Below the pieces are notes generated by a model. That model was not told the origin of the DNA and made no database searches. It worked only from the letters and a program-made list of their open reading frames with translations. A stretch of DNA of 64,000 nucleotides, from NCBI RefSeq assembly GCF_000717175.1, contig NZ_JNYD01000007.1, positions 62,001 to 126,000 of the forward strand, read 5' to 3'. The stretch comes from Pseudonocardia autotrophica. Lineage in GTDB: Bacteria; Actinomycetota; Actinomycetes; Mycobacteriales; Pseudonocardiaceae. Of the stretch, positions 26,622-38,722 are shown piece after piece (within the stretch, counting starts at the first letter, position 1; each line of letters begins with the position of its first letter). Position numbers and translations under genes: made by a program.

Positions 26622-26810
26622 ATGATCAACGTGTACCTCTCGGCCCGGGCGCTGGCGGCGGCCCGGTCCGTCGACCCGGGTGTCTCGCCCGCGGCCGTGC
26701 ACGCGGCCGTCGAGATCGCCCTGGTCGAGCAGCTGCGCGAGGTCGCGACGTGGTCGCCGGAGCGGATCCGGGACCGGGCGACGCGCATCGAGCGGGACGC
26801 GACCGGCTAG
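26622..26810 (+). CDS. Small helical protein of unknown function
   Basis: A 62-aa protein with a strong ribosome site (GGAGGTGA, 26610-26617) about 5-7 bases before ATG. The protein is almost wholly helical and mixed-charge: ARALAAARSVDPGVSPAAVHAAVEIALVEQLREVATWSPERIRDRATRIERD. It has no membrane segment and no recognised domain. It ends 6 bases from the convergent LCP gene. The good ribosome site and clean amphipathic composition support a real gene. Confidence 0.65.
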   Translation: MINVYLSARALAAARSVDPGVSPAAVHAAVEIALVEQLREVATWSPERIRDRATRIERDATG

Positions 26811-26816
26811 AGGCTC

Positions 26817-28115
26817 CTAGTTCACGCAGGGCACGGCCGCGGCGTCGATCAGCGGGCGGTGCTGCCACTGGTCCTCGGGCACGGCGATCGTGGTGGTCGG
26901 TGCGACCGCCGACGTCGCCGTCGCGGCGGTCGGGGTGCCGGAGGGCGTCGCCGACGGGGTGGGCCCGGTGGCCTTGACCCGCGACGCGTCCGGGTCGGGT
27001 GTCTCGGGCGCGGTCCCGTCCGCCCGGGCGTCGGTGAACAGCACGGTGTGCACGAAGTCCCGGACCTGGTCGTCGTCGATCTCCACGGCCACGCCGTCGA
27101 CGGGGGTCCAGAGGTCCGGGCGGATCGAGGGGATGGTCCGGAACACGACGTCGCCGCCCGCGAGCCCGCCGAGCTGACCGACGAGCTGCCGCAGGTCCCA
27201 CCCCGAGTCGACGACGACGTGCCGGGTCACCACCCCCAGCAGCGCCGAGACGGTGGCGGGGTCGGCGAGGGTGCCGGCGGCGAGCACCTGGTGGGCGAGC
27301 CCGGCGAGGAAGGCCTGCTGGCGGGTGATCCGGTCGAGGTCCCCGCCGTCGAGCCCGTGCCGCTGGCGGACGAACGCCAGCGCGGCGGCCCCGCTGACCG
27401 ACTGCGGCCCGGCGGGCAGGTCCACCCCGGAGTAGGCCCGGTCGTCGACCGGCTGGTTGAGGCAGACGTTGACCCCGCCGAGCGTGCCCGTGAGCTCGAC
27501 GAACCCGGCGAGGTTGAGCTCGGCGTAGTGGTCGACCGTGGTCCCCGAGACGGCCTCGACGGTCGCGACGAGGTTCGCCCGGCCTGCCTCGCGGCTGCGC
27601 CGGTCCAGCTCGGCGCCCGTGACGCCCTGCGCCTCGAGCCGCGCCTGCTCGGCCCGGTACGCACGGCCGTACGCCGAGTTGATCTTGTGGCGGCCGCTGC
27701 CGTCGGCCAACGGGACGTAGGAGTCGCGCGGGAACGAGACCGTGACGACAGGCGAGCGCGGGTCCGCCGGCACGCGGACGAGCATGATCGTGTCGGTGTG
27801 CAGCTCCCCGCCGTCGTCGCCGGCGTGGATCTCGGCGAGCAGGTCGGGCGGGAGCGGCTCGCCCTGCGCGTCCGTGCGGCTGTCCAGGCCGACCAGCAGC
27901 GCGGTGTAGCTGCGGCGCGGGGTCGACACCGCGGCCGTGGCGCCCGCGCGGGTGGCCAGGACCGAGCTGGTGGTGAGGTCGGCCGCGAAGGTCCGCGACA
28001 CCACCCAGACGTAGCCGGTGCCGGCGAGGACCGCGACGGCGAGCAGCGCGACGCCCGTGCGCCCGGCACCGGCGAGGACGCGGCGGAGCGTGCGGGACCG
28101 CGGCGGCTTCTCCAT
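26817..28115 (-). CDS. LytR-CpsA-Psr (LCP) family cell-wall glycopolymer ligase
   Basis: A 432-aa membrane-anchored enzyme that transfers glycopolymers such as arabinogalactan or teichoic acid from a polyprenyl carrier to peptidoglycan, outside the cell. One N-terminal helix (residues about 17-38) is followed by the LCP domain (about 68-300): LLVGLDSRTD, HTDTIMLVRVPAD, VSFPRDSYVPL, KINSAYGRA and LAFVRQRHGLDGGDLDRITRQQ. Its basic and acidic residues bind pyrophosphate and Mg2+. The tail is Thr/Pro/Ala-rich with a final Cys. No LytR_C domain is apparent. Confidence 0.93.
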   Translation of the reverse strand: MEKPPRSRTLRRVLAGAGRTGVALLAVAVLAGTGYVWVVSRTFAADLTTSSVLATRAGATAAVSTPRRSYTALLVGLDSRTDAQGEPLPPDLLAEIHAGDDGGELHTDTIMLVRVPADPRSPVVTVSFPRDSYVPLADGSGRHKINSAYGRAYRAEQARLEAQGVTGAELDRRSREAGRANLVATVEAVSGTTVDHYAELNLAGFVELTGTLGGVNVCLNQPVDDRAYSGVDLPAGPQSVSGAAALAFVRQRHGLDGGDLDRITRQQAFLAGLAHQVLAAGTLADPATVSALLGVVTRHVVVDSGWDLRQLVGQLGGLAGGDVVFRTIPSIRPDLWTPVDGVAVEIDDDQVRDFVHTVLFTDARADGTAPETPDPDASRVKATGPTPSATPSGTPTAATATSAVAPTTTIAVPEDQWQHRPLIDAAAVPCVN

Positions 28116-28354
28116 CCGTTCCTCTCACGCACAGGGACCACTGCACGTCCCGACGCTGCGTCCGTCCAGAGGAGAACACGGCCACCAGGGCCGTCGGCCG
28201 AGCGTACGGCCTGTGCACACGCCCGTGGCGAACGAGTGATCACCTCCACCCGACCGGCCCAACGCCCGTCCGGTCACTCGGGCCGGGTGAGGCGCCCGCG
28301 CCCGGGGCGGCGCGACCGTGGGGGGCGAACCGCACGAGAGACGAGGAGACCGGC

Positions 28355-28639
28355 ATGAACGATCGTCGGACGGACCCGCAGTGGGAGGACCTCGACCACG
28401 GGCTGCTGATCGGATCGGTGGTCCTGCTGGCGGTGGGCGCCCTCGCCGGTCTGGGGGGCTCGTTGCTGGCGGGAGCGGCCGCGGCCAAGGCGGCCCGCAG
28501 CTGGCTGCGCCGGGCGGACCTGGGACCGACGGACCTGGCCAAGCTCAAGTGGGCGCAGGCCCGCGCGGCCGCCGGTGCGGGCGCCGGGGCGTGGCGCGCC
28601 GCGGAGCCCGGGGACCGGCGCGCGGTGCCGGTGCCCTGA
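28355..28639 (+). CDS. Small one-helix membrane protein
   Basis: A 94-aa protein with an acidic N-terminus (MNDRRTDPQWEDLDHG), one hydrophobic helix at about 18-45 (LLIGSVVLLAVGALAGLGGSLLAG) and a basic, Ala-rich cytoplasmic or amphipathic second half. A GAGGAG ribosome site lies about 9 bases before ATG. No domain is recognised. It is divergent from the LCP gene (239 bases apart) and precedes an AI-2E-type transporter in the same direction. Confidence 0.65.
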   Translation: MNDRRTDPQWEDLDHGLLIGSVVLLAVGALAGLGGSLLAGAAAAKAARSWLRRADLGPTDLAKLKWAQARAAAGAGAGAWRAAEPGDRRAVPVP

Positions 28640-28721
28640 CCAGCGGCAGCACCCGGGGGGAGGCGCCCGTTCGCCCGCGGCGGGTGAGGCCGGGTCCGCC
28701 GGGCGGACCTAGCTTCGGCGC

Positions 28722-30011
28722 GTGACGACTCCGGTGCCACCCCCCGCCCGCAGCCCGGACGACCTGCCGTCGAACGGGTCCCGACCCCGTGACCGGGGCC
28801 TGCCGCGCGCGCTCGTCGTGCTGCTGGGCGCCGCGGCGGTCGTCGTGGTGGTGGCCGGCATCAAGGCGATCGCCTGGCTGATCGCACCGGCGTTCATGGC
28901 GCTGATCATCGTGATCGCGGTCTCGCCGGTGCAGGGCTGGCTGAAGCGCAAGGGCTGGCCGGCGTGGGCGACGACGCTGGTGCTCGTCGTGCTGGTCTAC
29001 GCGGTCCTGATCGTGCTCGCCCTCGGGATCGTCGCCTCGATCGCGCGGCTCGCGACCGAGGTCCCCAAGTACGCGTCGAAGGCCGACGGGATGGTCGCCT
29101 CCCTGACCGGCGCCCTCGCGAAGGCCGGCGTGGGGCCCGACCAGCTGAAGCAGGCGGCGAGCTCGCTCGACATCGGCAAGCTCGCCGGGCTCCTCGGCGC
29201 GCTCCTCGACAGCGTCGCCGGGCTCGCGTCGAGCCTCGTCTTCCTCCTCGCGCTCCTGCTCTTCCTGACGGTCGAGGCGGGAGGCGTGCGGCACCGGCTC
29301 GCCTCGATCGCCGCCGACCGGCCCGACGTCATCGGCGCCCTCGGCCACTTCGCCTGGGGCACGCGGCAGTACCTGCTCGTCACAACGGTCTTCGGGTTCA
29401 TCGTCGCGGTGCTCGACTCGATCGCCCTTGCCCTGATGGGCATCCCGCTCGCGGTGACCTGGGGTCTGCTGGCCTTCATCACCAACTACATCCCCAACGT
29501 CGGGTTCGTCATCGGCGTGATCCCGCCCGCCCTGCTCGGCCTGTTGGTCGGGGGGCCGCAGCTCGCCATCGCGGTCGTGGTCGTCTACTGCGCGCTGAAC
29601 TTCGTGGTCCAGTCGCTCATCCAGCCCCGGTTCATCGGGGACGCGGTGGGCCTGTCGATCACGGTGACGTTCGTGGCCCTGTTCTTCTGGGCCTGGCTGC
29701 TCGGCCCGCTCGGCGCGATCCTCGCGATCCCGCTGACGCTCCTGGTCAAGGCGATGCTCGTGGACATCGACCCGAAGGCGCGGTGGGCGGACGCCTGGCT
29801 GCGGTCGACGCCGAAGGAGGCGGAGGAGGCGGCCGCCGACGAGGCCGCCAAGGCGGCGCGCAAGGCGGAGAAGAAGGCCGCGCGCAAGGCGCACCGGCAC
29901 CCGCAGCCGGCAGGCGTCGCGAGCGGGACCGACGGGGACGCCGCGGGCGGGCCGGGGGCCGCCGGGCCGCCCGAGCCCCCCGCCCGCAGCGACCCCCGGG
30001 TCACGCCGTGA
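28722..30011 (+). CDS. AI-2E family transporter (PF01594)
   Basis: A 429-aa membrane protein with paired N-terminal helices (LVVLLGAAAVVVVVAGIKAIAWLIAPAFMALIIVIAVSPVQGWLKRKGWP) and a C-terminal block characteristic of the family (GIPLAVTWGLLAFITNYIPNVGFVIGVIPPALLGLL, VQSLIQPRFIGDAVGLS). Members transport small solutes or act as Na+(Li+)/H+ antiporters. The autoinducer-2 name rests on one example. The last ~75 residues are a Lys/Ala-rich coiled segment (AAKAARKAEKKAARKAHR) and a Gly/Pro tail, both cytoplasmic and of unknown purpose. Confidence 0.88.
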   Translation: MTTPVPPPARSPDDLPSNGSRPRDRGLPRALVVLLGAAAVVVVVAGIKAIAWLIAPAFMALIIVIAVSPVQGWLKRKGWPAWATTLVLVVLVYAVLIVLALGIVASIARLATEVPKYASKADGMVASLTGALAKAGVGPDQLKQAASSLDIGKLAGLLGALLDSVAGLASSLVFLLALLLFLTVEAGGVRHRLASIAADRPDVIGALGHFAWGTRQYLLVTTVFGFIVAVLDSIALALMGIPLAVTWGLLAFITNYIPNVGFVIGVIPPALLGLLVGGPQLAIAVVVVYCALNFVVQSLIQPRFIGDAVGLSITVTFVALFFWAWLLGPLGAILAIPLTLLVKAMLVDIDPKARWADAWLRSTPKEAEEAAADEAAKAARKAEKKAARKAHRHPQPAGVASGTDGDAAGGPGAAGPPEPPARSDPRVTP

Positions 30012-30060
30012 GCCGCGGCGGCACCCGCACCCGCGGCTGACCGCGCGTGAGCACCGAGTC

Positions 30061-30744
30061 GTGAGTACCGAGGCGCTGGTGCTCGCACTGTCCGCGGTCC
30101 TCCGGCCCACCGCGCTCGCCGCGCTGTTCGCGATCCTGGCGTCCCGGGACCCCCGGCGGCTGCTGACGGCGTACCTCGTGGGCGGGCTCGTGTTCACCCT
30201 CGCCGTCGGCACCCTGGTCGTCGTGCTCCTGCAGGGCCTCAACGCCCGCACGGCGACGACGTCGAGCAGGCCGGTCCTCGACGTCGTCCTCGGCGTGGCC
30301 GCGCTCGGCTACGCGGTGGCGGCGCTGGCGCGGTGGCAGTCGCCCTGGCCGTTGAGCCGGGGGACCGAGCGGCCGCCCGGCGAGCCGACCTGGATGCAGC
30401 GCCGGCTGCAGGGGCTGACGGTGCGCGGGGCCGCCGGAGCCGGCGTCCTCACCCACCTGCCCGGCCTGACGTACCTGGCCGCGCTCAACGCGATCGTCGC
30501 CTCGGCCGCGGGAGCGGTGGTCGACGGGCTGGTCCAGGTGGCCGTCTACAACGCGATCTGGTTCAGCACCGCGATCGTCGCGCTCGTGCTCGCGGTGCAC
30601 CGCCCGCAGGTCGCCCGGGAGGTGCTCGAACGGCTCGTCGCCTGGATCCGCGCCCACCGCCGGCCCATCACGGTCGTGTTCTTCGGGGCGCTGGGCGCCT
30701 ACCTGGTCGTCACGGGGACCGTGGACCTGATCACGCGGGCCTGA
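30061..30744 (+). CDS. GAP family membrane protein (Sap/SfaB-like)
   Basis: A 227-aa protein with six predicted helices and the GAP-family pattern: VLALSAVLRPTALAALFAILASRDPRRLLTAYLVGGLVFTLAVG at the N-terminus and GVLTHLPGLTYLAALNAIVAS near 133-153. Mycobacterial relatives (Gap, Sap) help export glycolipids. Their job outside that group is unclear. It lies 50 bases after the AI-2E gene in the same direction and may share its transcript. A single-helix protein follows. Confidence 0.8.
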   Translation: MSTEALVLALSAVLRPTALAALFAILASRDPRRLLTAYLVGGLVFTLAVGTLVVVLLQGLNARTATTSSRPVLDVVLGVAALGYAVAALARWQSPWPLSRGTERPPGEPTWMQRRLQGLTVRGAAGAGVLTHLPGLTYLAALNAIVASAAGAVVDGLVQVAVYNAIWFSTAIVALVLAVHRPQVAREVLERLVAWIRAHRRPITVVFFGALGAYLVVTGTVDLITRA

Positions 30745-30879
30745 GCACCGAGCGCACGCGAGCGGTCGCAGGCGGCGTACCACGAACGGGTGGACGGCGG
30801 CCGCCGGGGTGACCAACCGTGGTCCCACCCACCAGACTGGCGCCGGGCAGCACCGGGTCGCGGGCAGGGGGTTCGACGG

Positions 30880-31245
30880 GTGAGCACGCACAGGGCGTCG
30901 ACGAGCGGGAGCGGCGGTTTCCGGGCCGTCGGGCAGAAGCCCCCGGTCCCGTACCAGCGGGCCGCCACGGGCGCCCCGCCGGAGGGCCCGCCGACCACCG
31001 TCGGGGAGCAGGCGGCGCGCGCCGGCTGGGCGCCCGCGCCGCGACAGTCGCCGGCCCACACCCCGCCGCGCGGCCAGCGACTCCCGGGCACCGGCGACGG
31101 GCGGGCCCTCACCCTGCTGCGGATCGTCGCGTACGTGCTGACCTCGCTCGCGAGCCTGCTGTTCATCGCGCTCGTCGTGTACGGGTACCTGCTCGTGCAG
31201 GACGCGGTCCAGACGTTCCCGCGGCTGTTCACACCGGGCGGCTGA
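30880..31245 (+). CDS. Single-pass membrane protein with disordered N-terminus
   Basis: A 121-aa protein. Residues 1-75 are Gly/Pro/Ala-rich and disordered. Residues about 80-108 form one helix (TLLRIVAYVLTSLASLLFIALVVYGYLLVQDAV), and the short tail ends in FPRLFTPGG. GTG 30880 is preceded by AGGGGG at 8-9 bases. No family is recognised. The context (small membrane proteins before an MBL-fold enzyme) gives no clear role. Confidence 0.6.
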   Translation: MSTHRASTSGSGGFRAVGQKPPVPYQRAATGAPPEGPPTTVGEQAARAGWAPAPRQSPAHTPPRGQRLPGTGDGRALTLLRIVAYVLTSLASLLFIALVVYGYLLVQDAVQTFPRLFTPGG

Positions 31246-31297
31246 CCGGGCCGGCGGCAGGGCGACGGGCGGGCGCCGGCGGCACTAGGCTGCGCGC

Positions 31298-31972
31298 GTG
31301 GACGTCCTGGACGAGTACAGCGGGCACACCGACCCCGGCGGCGCGGCGATCCGGCGGAGCCTGGCCCCGCTCACGATCAGCAAGGTGTCCGTCGGCCCGA
31401 TGGACAACAACGCCTACCTGCTGACCTGCACCGCCACCAACGAGGCGCTGCTCATCGACGCGGCCAACGAGCCGGAGCGCATCGCCGACCTGGTCGGGGC
31501 GGAGGACGGCAGGCCCGAGCTGCGGCACCTCGTCACCACCCACCGCCACCACGACCACTGGCAGGCGCTGGGCGCGGTGGCGGGGATGTTCCAGACCCGG
31601 CAGATCGCGCACCCGCTCGACGCCCCCGAACTGCCGATCCCGATGGACGAGCTCGTCTCGCACGGCGACCGGGTGGAGTTCGGCGACATCTCCCTCGAGG
31701 TCATCCACCTGCGCGGGCACACGCCGGGCTCCATCGCGCTGCTCTACCGCGGCCCGGACCGCCCGCACCTGTTCACCGGCGACTCCCTGTTCCCGGGCGG
31801 GCCGGGCAAGACCTGGTCGGCCGAGGACTTCGCCTCGCTGATGGACGACCTCGAGTCCCGGGTCTTCGGCGAACTGCCGGACGACACCTGGGTCTACCCG
31901 GGCCACGGCGACGACACCACCCTCGGCGCGGAGCGTCCGTCGTTGAAGGAGTGGCGGGAGCGGGGCTGGTGA
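31298..31972 (+). CDS. MBL-fold metallohydrolase, hydroxyacylglutathione hydrolase-like
   Basis: A 224-aa cytosolic metallo-beta-lactamase-fold enzyme. The dinuclear metal site is complete: HRHHDH at 82-87, His in RGHTPGS near 145, Asp in FTGDSLFPGG near 165 and His in YPGHGDD near 207. The layout resembles glyoxalase II-type thioesterases. In an actinomycete lacking glutathione the substrate could be a mycothiol or other thioester (inference). TAGGCT ends exactly 6 bases before GTG 31298, so the message is probably leaderless. Confidence 0.88.
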   Translation: MDVLDEYSGHTDPGGAAIRRSLAPLTISKVSVGPMDNNAYLLTCTATNEALLIDAANEPERIADLVGAEDGRPELRHLVTTHRHHDHWQALGAVAGMFQTRQIAHPLDAPELPIPMDELVSHGDRVEFGDISLEVIHLRGHTPGSIALLYRGPDRPHLFTGDSLFPGGPGKTWSAEDFASLMDDLESRVFGELPDDTWVYPGHGDDTTLGAERPSLKEWRERGW

Positions 31973-32327
31973 GCTGAGCGCCGGCCGCCTCGACTTCCGA
32001 GGTGGCCGACCGTCTGCTCGCGGTCGATCCGAGGCCCCGACGCCGCCGTAGGTCGGCGGGCCGCGGGGCCGCGGGTCGTCGCCGCACACCCGCTCGGACG
32101 CGCTGCCGCCCGATCGCGGGAGCGGCACACCCGAGCGCCGGCGGCACAGCGGCCGGAGCGCGAGACGCCCGCGGTAGCGCGGCATCCTGCCCCCCGCGCC
32201 GGCACACCTGCTCATAGCGCCGGCAGTCGTGCAGGCCGTCGACGGGTGTCCCGGGGACTCGCCGGATGTGGCGGCGGGCAGGAACGGGTGTGCCGCGACC
32301 GGGGGCGGAGGCCCCGTGGTACCGCCG

Positions 32328-32343
32328 TCGAACATGTGTGCGA
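32328..32343. promoter_or_regulatory. LexA (SOS) box upstream of uvrA
   Basis: TCGAACATGTGTGCGA matches the actinobacterial LexA consensus TCGAACnnnnGTTCGA at 11 of 12 fixed positions. It lies about 280 bases before the uvrA start and 190 bases before the other predicted promoter. uvrA is a known SOS gene in mycobacteria. Confidence 0.75.
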
Positions 32344-32533
32344 CAGTGGTCACCTGGTCCGGCGGGCGCCGCCGGGAAGCACCGGGCGGTCCGCGGCGTT
32401 GAGCCGGGTGGCCGAACGGGGATCCCGACGGCGGCCGCGGTGCCGGTGCGAGCCGGCGGCCCGTGTTCGCCCGGCGCTCGCCGGTGCGCGCCCGCCGACC
32501 GGGAACCCCGGGCCGGACGGTGCGGACGATTTC

Positions 32534-32555
32534 TGTCGGACCCCCGGCCTAGCAT
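32534..32555 (+). promoter_or_regulatory. DNA-damage (PafBC/RecA-NDp type) promoter of uvrA
   Basis: TGTCGG (32534-32539), 10 bases, TAGCAT (32550-32555). The spacing is identical to that before uvrB and the SNF2 gene. Transcription would begin near 32562, giving a leader of about 64 bases that carries the AAGGAGG ribosome site. Confidence 0.65.
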
Positions 32556-32625
32556 CGATCGCGGGTCCCCGGTCTGCCGCGGACCGGGCCCGCCGATCCC
32601 CGGTGACCCGTAAGGAGGCGCCCTC

Positions 32626-35556
<2,931 letters not shown>

Positions 35557-35575
35557 GCGTCGTCGTTCCGACCGG

Positions 35576-35611
35576 GCGTGCCCGGGACCGCTGCGGTGGT
35601 CCCGGGCACGC
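35576..35611 (+). terminator. Terminator after uvrA
   Basis: GCGTGCCCGGGACC (35576-35589) and GGTCCCGGGCACGC (35598-35611) form a perfect 14-bp stem with an 8-base loop, 20 bases after the uvrA stop. There is no T-tract, as usual in actinomycetes. Confidence 0.85.
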
Positions 35612-35848
35612 TGCGTTCGTAGCAGTCAGCGCACGGTGAGCGCGTGTGCGATCACCCACTCGTGTTGCGCAAGCGCGACCGACCGGCATCACCGCCGTAA
35701 CAGCCGTGAAACCGCAGCGAACCCGGATCTTCCTAGATTCTGCGGGTCGGCGCGTCGGGGAACGAGTGTCGACCACCGACACACCACCGGTGCGCCCGCC
35801 GGCCGTCCCGACCCAGGACGCCGACCGTACGTCGTAGGAGATCGCCAC
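35612..35848. other. Leader region of the NMT1-type ABC operon
   Basis: A 237-base stretch with no credible gene. TAGATT at 35734-35739 is a possible -10 hexamer. No TPP-riboswitch pattern (CTGAGA with a downstream pairing partner) was found, which argues against simple thiamine control of the operon. Confidence 0.5.
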
Positions 35849-36970
35849 ATGACGCTGCTCGTCCCGCCGCCCCACCAGCCCCCGACCGGTCCGGGCACCA
35901 GCCGCCGCGGCTTCCTGCGCCTCGCCGGCCTCGGTGTCGGCGTCGGTGCCGCGGGCGTCGCCCTCGCCGCCTGCGGCGGCGGTGGCTCCGGGAGCGCACC
36001 GGCCTCCGGTGCGGCTACAGCCGCCCCCGGCCAGTACGGCACGCTCGCCCTGCAGCTGTCGTGGATCAAGAACATCGAGTTCGCCGGCGAGTACATGGCG
36101 GACTCGAAGGGCTACTACAAGGCGGCGGGCTTCGACTCGGTCGACCTCGTGACCGGCCCGGTCGACAGCGCCGACGCGCTGGTCCTGGCCAAGAACGTCG
36201 ACGTCGGCCTCTCCGCGCCCGACGCGACGGCCCGCTTCATCACCGAGCAGGGCGCACCGCTGAAGATCATCGGCAGCACGTTCCAGAAGAACCCGTTCTG
36301 CATCCTGTCCATGGAGCAGGGCACCCCGATCCGCACACCGCAGGACCTGATCGGCAAGCGCCTCGGCATCCAGGCCGGCACCAACCAGCAGATCTTCGCC
36401 GGGTTCCTCAAGGCCAACAACATCGACCCGGGCAGGGTCCAGCAGGTCGTCGTCCAGTACGAGCCGACCCCGCTGACCGAGAAGAGCGTCGACGGCTTCA
36501 TGGCCTACACGACCAACGAGCCGTTCCTCATCAAGGCGGACGGCTTCACCCCGGTCACCCTGCCCTTCGCGGACAACGGCCTGCCGCTGACCGCGGAGAC
36601 CTTCGTCGTGCTGCAGGAGACCATCGAGAACGACCGCGACAAGCTCAAGGCGTTCCTGACCGCCGAGATCAAGGGCTGGAACGACGCGGTCGCGGATCCG
36701 AAGGCCTCGGCCGAGCTCGCCGTGAACACCTACGGCAAGGACCTCGGCCTGGACGTCGCCGGCCAGACCGAGCAGATGCAGGCGCAGAACGAGCTCGTCG
36801 TCAGCCCGGACACGCAGGCCAACGGCCTGTTCACGCTGACCCCCGCGCTGCAGGAGAACATCGTCAAGGCCCTGGGGAACATCGGCATCACCGTCACCGC
36901 GGCCGACCTGTTCGACCTGACGCTGCTCGACGAGATCTACGCGTCCGACCCGAGCCTGATCAAGGCCTGA
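35849..36970 (+). CDS. ABC transporter substrate-binding lipoprotein (NMT1/SsuA-like)
   Basis: A 373-aa exported binding protein. It has a twin-arginine-type signal with lipobox: [16 protein letters not shown] then ALAAC, so Cys near residue 42 is lipidated. The mature part is a type II periplasmic-binding fold of the NMT1/THI5 type ([44 protein letters not shown]). Relatives bind pyrimidines of thiamine synthesis, alkanesulfonates, nitrate or similar ligands. The ligand here is not determined. AGGAG lies 8 bases before ATG. It is the first gene of a four-gene importer operon. Confidence 0.9.
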   Translation: MTLLVPPPHQPPTGPGTSRRGFLRLAGLGVGVGAAGVALAACGGGGSGSAPASGAATAAPGQYGTLALQLSWIKNIEFAGEYMADSKGYYKAAGFDSVDLVTGPVDSADALVLAKNVDVGLSAPDATARFITEQGAPLKIIGSTFQKNPFCILSMEQGTPIRTPQDLIGKRLGIQAGTNQQIFAGFLKANNIDPGRVQQVVVQYEPTPLTEKSVDGFMAYTTNEPFLIKADGFTPVTLPFADNGLPLTAETFVVLQETIENDRDKLKAFLTAEIKGWNDAVADPKASAELAVNTYGKDLGLDVAGQTEQMQAQNELVVSPDTQANGLFTLTPALQENIVKALGNIGITVTAADLFDLTLLDEIYASDPSLIKA

Positions 36971-37007
36971 CCGGACCGGCACGAGCGAGCAGCGGGAGGA
37001 GGCGGCT

Positions 37008-37862
37008 GTGACGGGGACACACCTCGACCGGCACGCGGGCAGCAGATCGTCCACCACGGACCCCCGGGCCGAGCCACGGGCGGCGACCGGGATCAACATC
37101 CAGGGTCTGGAGAAGGTCTTCACGATGGGCCGCCGCTCCGTGCAGGCGCTCGCGGCGACGAACCTGGGGACCACGCAGAACTCGTTCCTCTCGCTGCTCG
37201 GCCCGTCGGGCTGCGGCAAGTCGACGATCCTGCGCATCCTCGCCGGGCTGGAGACGCCCACCGAGGGGACCGCGCTGATCAACGGCCGCTCCACCCGGGA
37301 GATCCAGCGCGACCACCAGCTGGGCATCGCCTTCCAGGAGGCGGCCCTGCTGCCGTGGCGCAGCGTGGCGAGCAACATTCGGCTGCCGCTGGAGGTCGCC
37401 GGCATCACCCCGGAGCCGGGGCTGATCGACGACCTCGTCTCGCTCGTCGGGCTGTCCGGCTTCGAGAAGGCCAAGCCGGCGCAGCTCTCCGGCGGCATGC
37501 GGCAGCGCGTGGCCATCGCGCGGTGCCTGGCCGTGCAGCCCACGGTCATGCTGCTCGACGAGCCGTTCGGCGCGCTCGACGACATGACCCGCCAGCGCCT
37601 GAACGTCGAGCTGCTGCGGATCTGGACCGAGCGCCCGGCGACCACGCTCATGGTCACCCACGGCATCTCCGAGGCGGTGTTCCTGTCCGACGTCGTGGCC
37701 GTCATGAGCCCGCGGCCCGGGCGGATCGCCGAGGTGGTCGAGATCGACCTGCCTCGGCCGCGGCTGCCGGAGCTCCAGCGCACCCCGGAGTTCCACGAGT
37801 ACGTCGACCGGCTCTCCGAGATCCTCTTCGGCCGCGGCGGGGCACCCGCCGACGCGCACTGA
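37008..37862 (+). CDS. ABC importer ATPase (SsuB/TauB/ThiZ-like)
   Basis: A 284-aa cytosolic ATPase that drives the importer: Walker [10 protein letters not shown]-loop [12 protein letters not shown], signature LSGGMRQR, Walker [13 protein letters not shown] and switch His in [10 protein letters not shown]. The first ~30 residues are an unstructured extension before the conserved [19 protein letters not shown] ribosome site precedes GTG 37008. Its stop overlaps the permease ATG (TGATG), indicating coupling. Confidence 0.93.
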   Translation: MTGTHLDRHAGSRSSTTDPRAEPRAATGINIQGLEKVFTMGRRSVQALAATNLGTTQNSFLSLLGPSGCGKSTILRILAGLETPTEGTALINGRSTREIQRDHQLGIAFQEAALLPWRSVASNIRLPLEVAGITPEPGLIDDLVSLVGLSGFEKAKPAQLSGGMRQRVAIARCLAVQPTVMLLDEPFGALDDMTRQRLNVELLRIWTERPATTLMVTHGISEAVFLSDVVAVMSPRPGRIAEVVEIDLPRPRLPELQRTPEFHEYVDRLSEILFGRGGAPADAH

Positions 37863-38722
37863 TGGCCGCGCCCACCGTCCCGCCCGTCACGGCGGCCGCC
37901 GACCCCGCGGAGGGCGGCCGGTTCACCGCCCTCCGCGGGGCGCCGCCGTGGGTGGGCGGGATCGTCGGCGTCGTGGTGATCGTCGTCGTCTGGTGGATCG
38001 CGTCGCTGACGCTCTACCAGGGGAGCGGAGCGATCCCGACGCCACCGTCCGTCGTCGCCAGGTTCTTCGACGGCGGGCAGTGGTCGGCCACCCTGAACAA
38101 CGCGGGCGGGACGGTCGGCTCGGCCGCCCTCGGCTACCTCTGGGGCAACCTCGCGGCGATCGTGCTGGCGGTGATCGTGCTGCTGGTGCCCCCGCTGGAG
38201 GCGCTGGCCAACCAGATCGCCGTCGTCAGCTACTGCATCCCGCTGGTGGCCATCGGCCCGGTGATCGTGATCGTGGCCGGGCGGGACGCGCCGTCGGGTG
38301 CGTCGGTCGTGCTGGCCGCGATGAGCTGCTTCTTCACCACCACGGTCGGCTGTCTGCTCGGCCTGCGCGCCGCCCCGCGCACGAGCATCGACCTCATCAG
38401 GGCCTACGGCGGCAGCACCTGGACCGCGCTGCGCAAGGTGCAGCTGGTCTCCGCGCTGCCCAGCCTGTTCGCCGCACTGAAGATCGCGGCCCCGGCGGCG
38501 TTCCTCGGCGCGATCCTCGCCGAGTACCTCGGCAGCGGCGGCGACTCGACGCTCGGCCGCGCCGTCATCGCCGCGCAGTCCCAGTCCGACGCGCCCCAGC
38601 TCTGGTACCTCGCGCTGGTCAGCGGGATCATCTCCGGCCTCGGTTTCGTCGTGGTCGGCCTGGTCGCGAAGCTCGTCACGCCGTGGACCACGGGCGCCGA
38701 CGTCCCGGCAGGAGCCCGATGA
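37862..38722 (+). CDS. ABC importer permease 1
   Basis: A 286-aa inner-membrane permease with six helices and the EAA-type loop that docks the ATPase (IDLIRAYGGSTWTALRKVQLVSALPSLFAALKIA near 180-213). It belongs to the SsuC/TauC family. Together with the next gene it forms a heterodimeric channel, unlike the usual SsuC homodimer. ATG 37862 overlaps the ATPase stop by one base, and its own stop overlaps the next ATG by 4 bases. Confidence 0.9.
   Translation: MAAPTVPPVTAAADPAEGGRFTALRGAPPWVGGIVGVVVIVVVWWIASLTLYQGSGAIPTPPSVVARFFDGGQWSATLNNAGGTVGSAALGYLWGNLAAIVLAVIVLLVPPLEALANQIAVVSYCIPLVAIGPVIVIVAGRDAPSGASVVLAAMSCFFTTTVGCLLGLRAAPRTSIDLIRAYGGSTWTALRKVQLVSALPSLFAALKIAAPAAFLGAILAEYLGSGGDSTLGRAVIAAQSQSDAPQLWYLALVSGIISGLGFVVVGLVAKLVTPWTTGADVPAGAR

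Larger units (their letters stand above)
31973..32625. other. Long intergenic region before uvrA
   Basis: Over 650 bases without a convincing gene in either strand. It contains the uvrA LexA box (32328-32343) and damage-type promoter (32534-32555). The first half has several CGGCACACC-like short repeats (near 32080-32210) of unknown meaning. Codon pattern and ribosome sites do not support the short open frames seen here. Confidence 0.6.

Noticed and set aside
35646..35837. 63-aa open frame upstream of the binding-protein gene
   Set aside because: No ribosome site, no conserved feature, and it contains the probable promoter of the operon.
35612..35848. TPP riboswitch before the NMT1-type importer
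   Set aside because: No CTGAGA core or partner helix was found in the leader.
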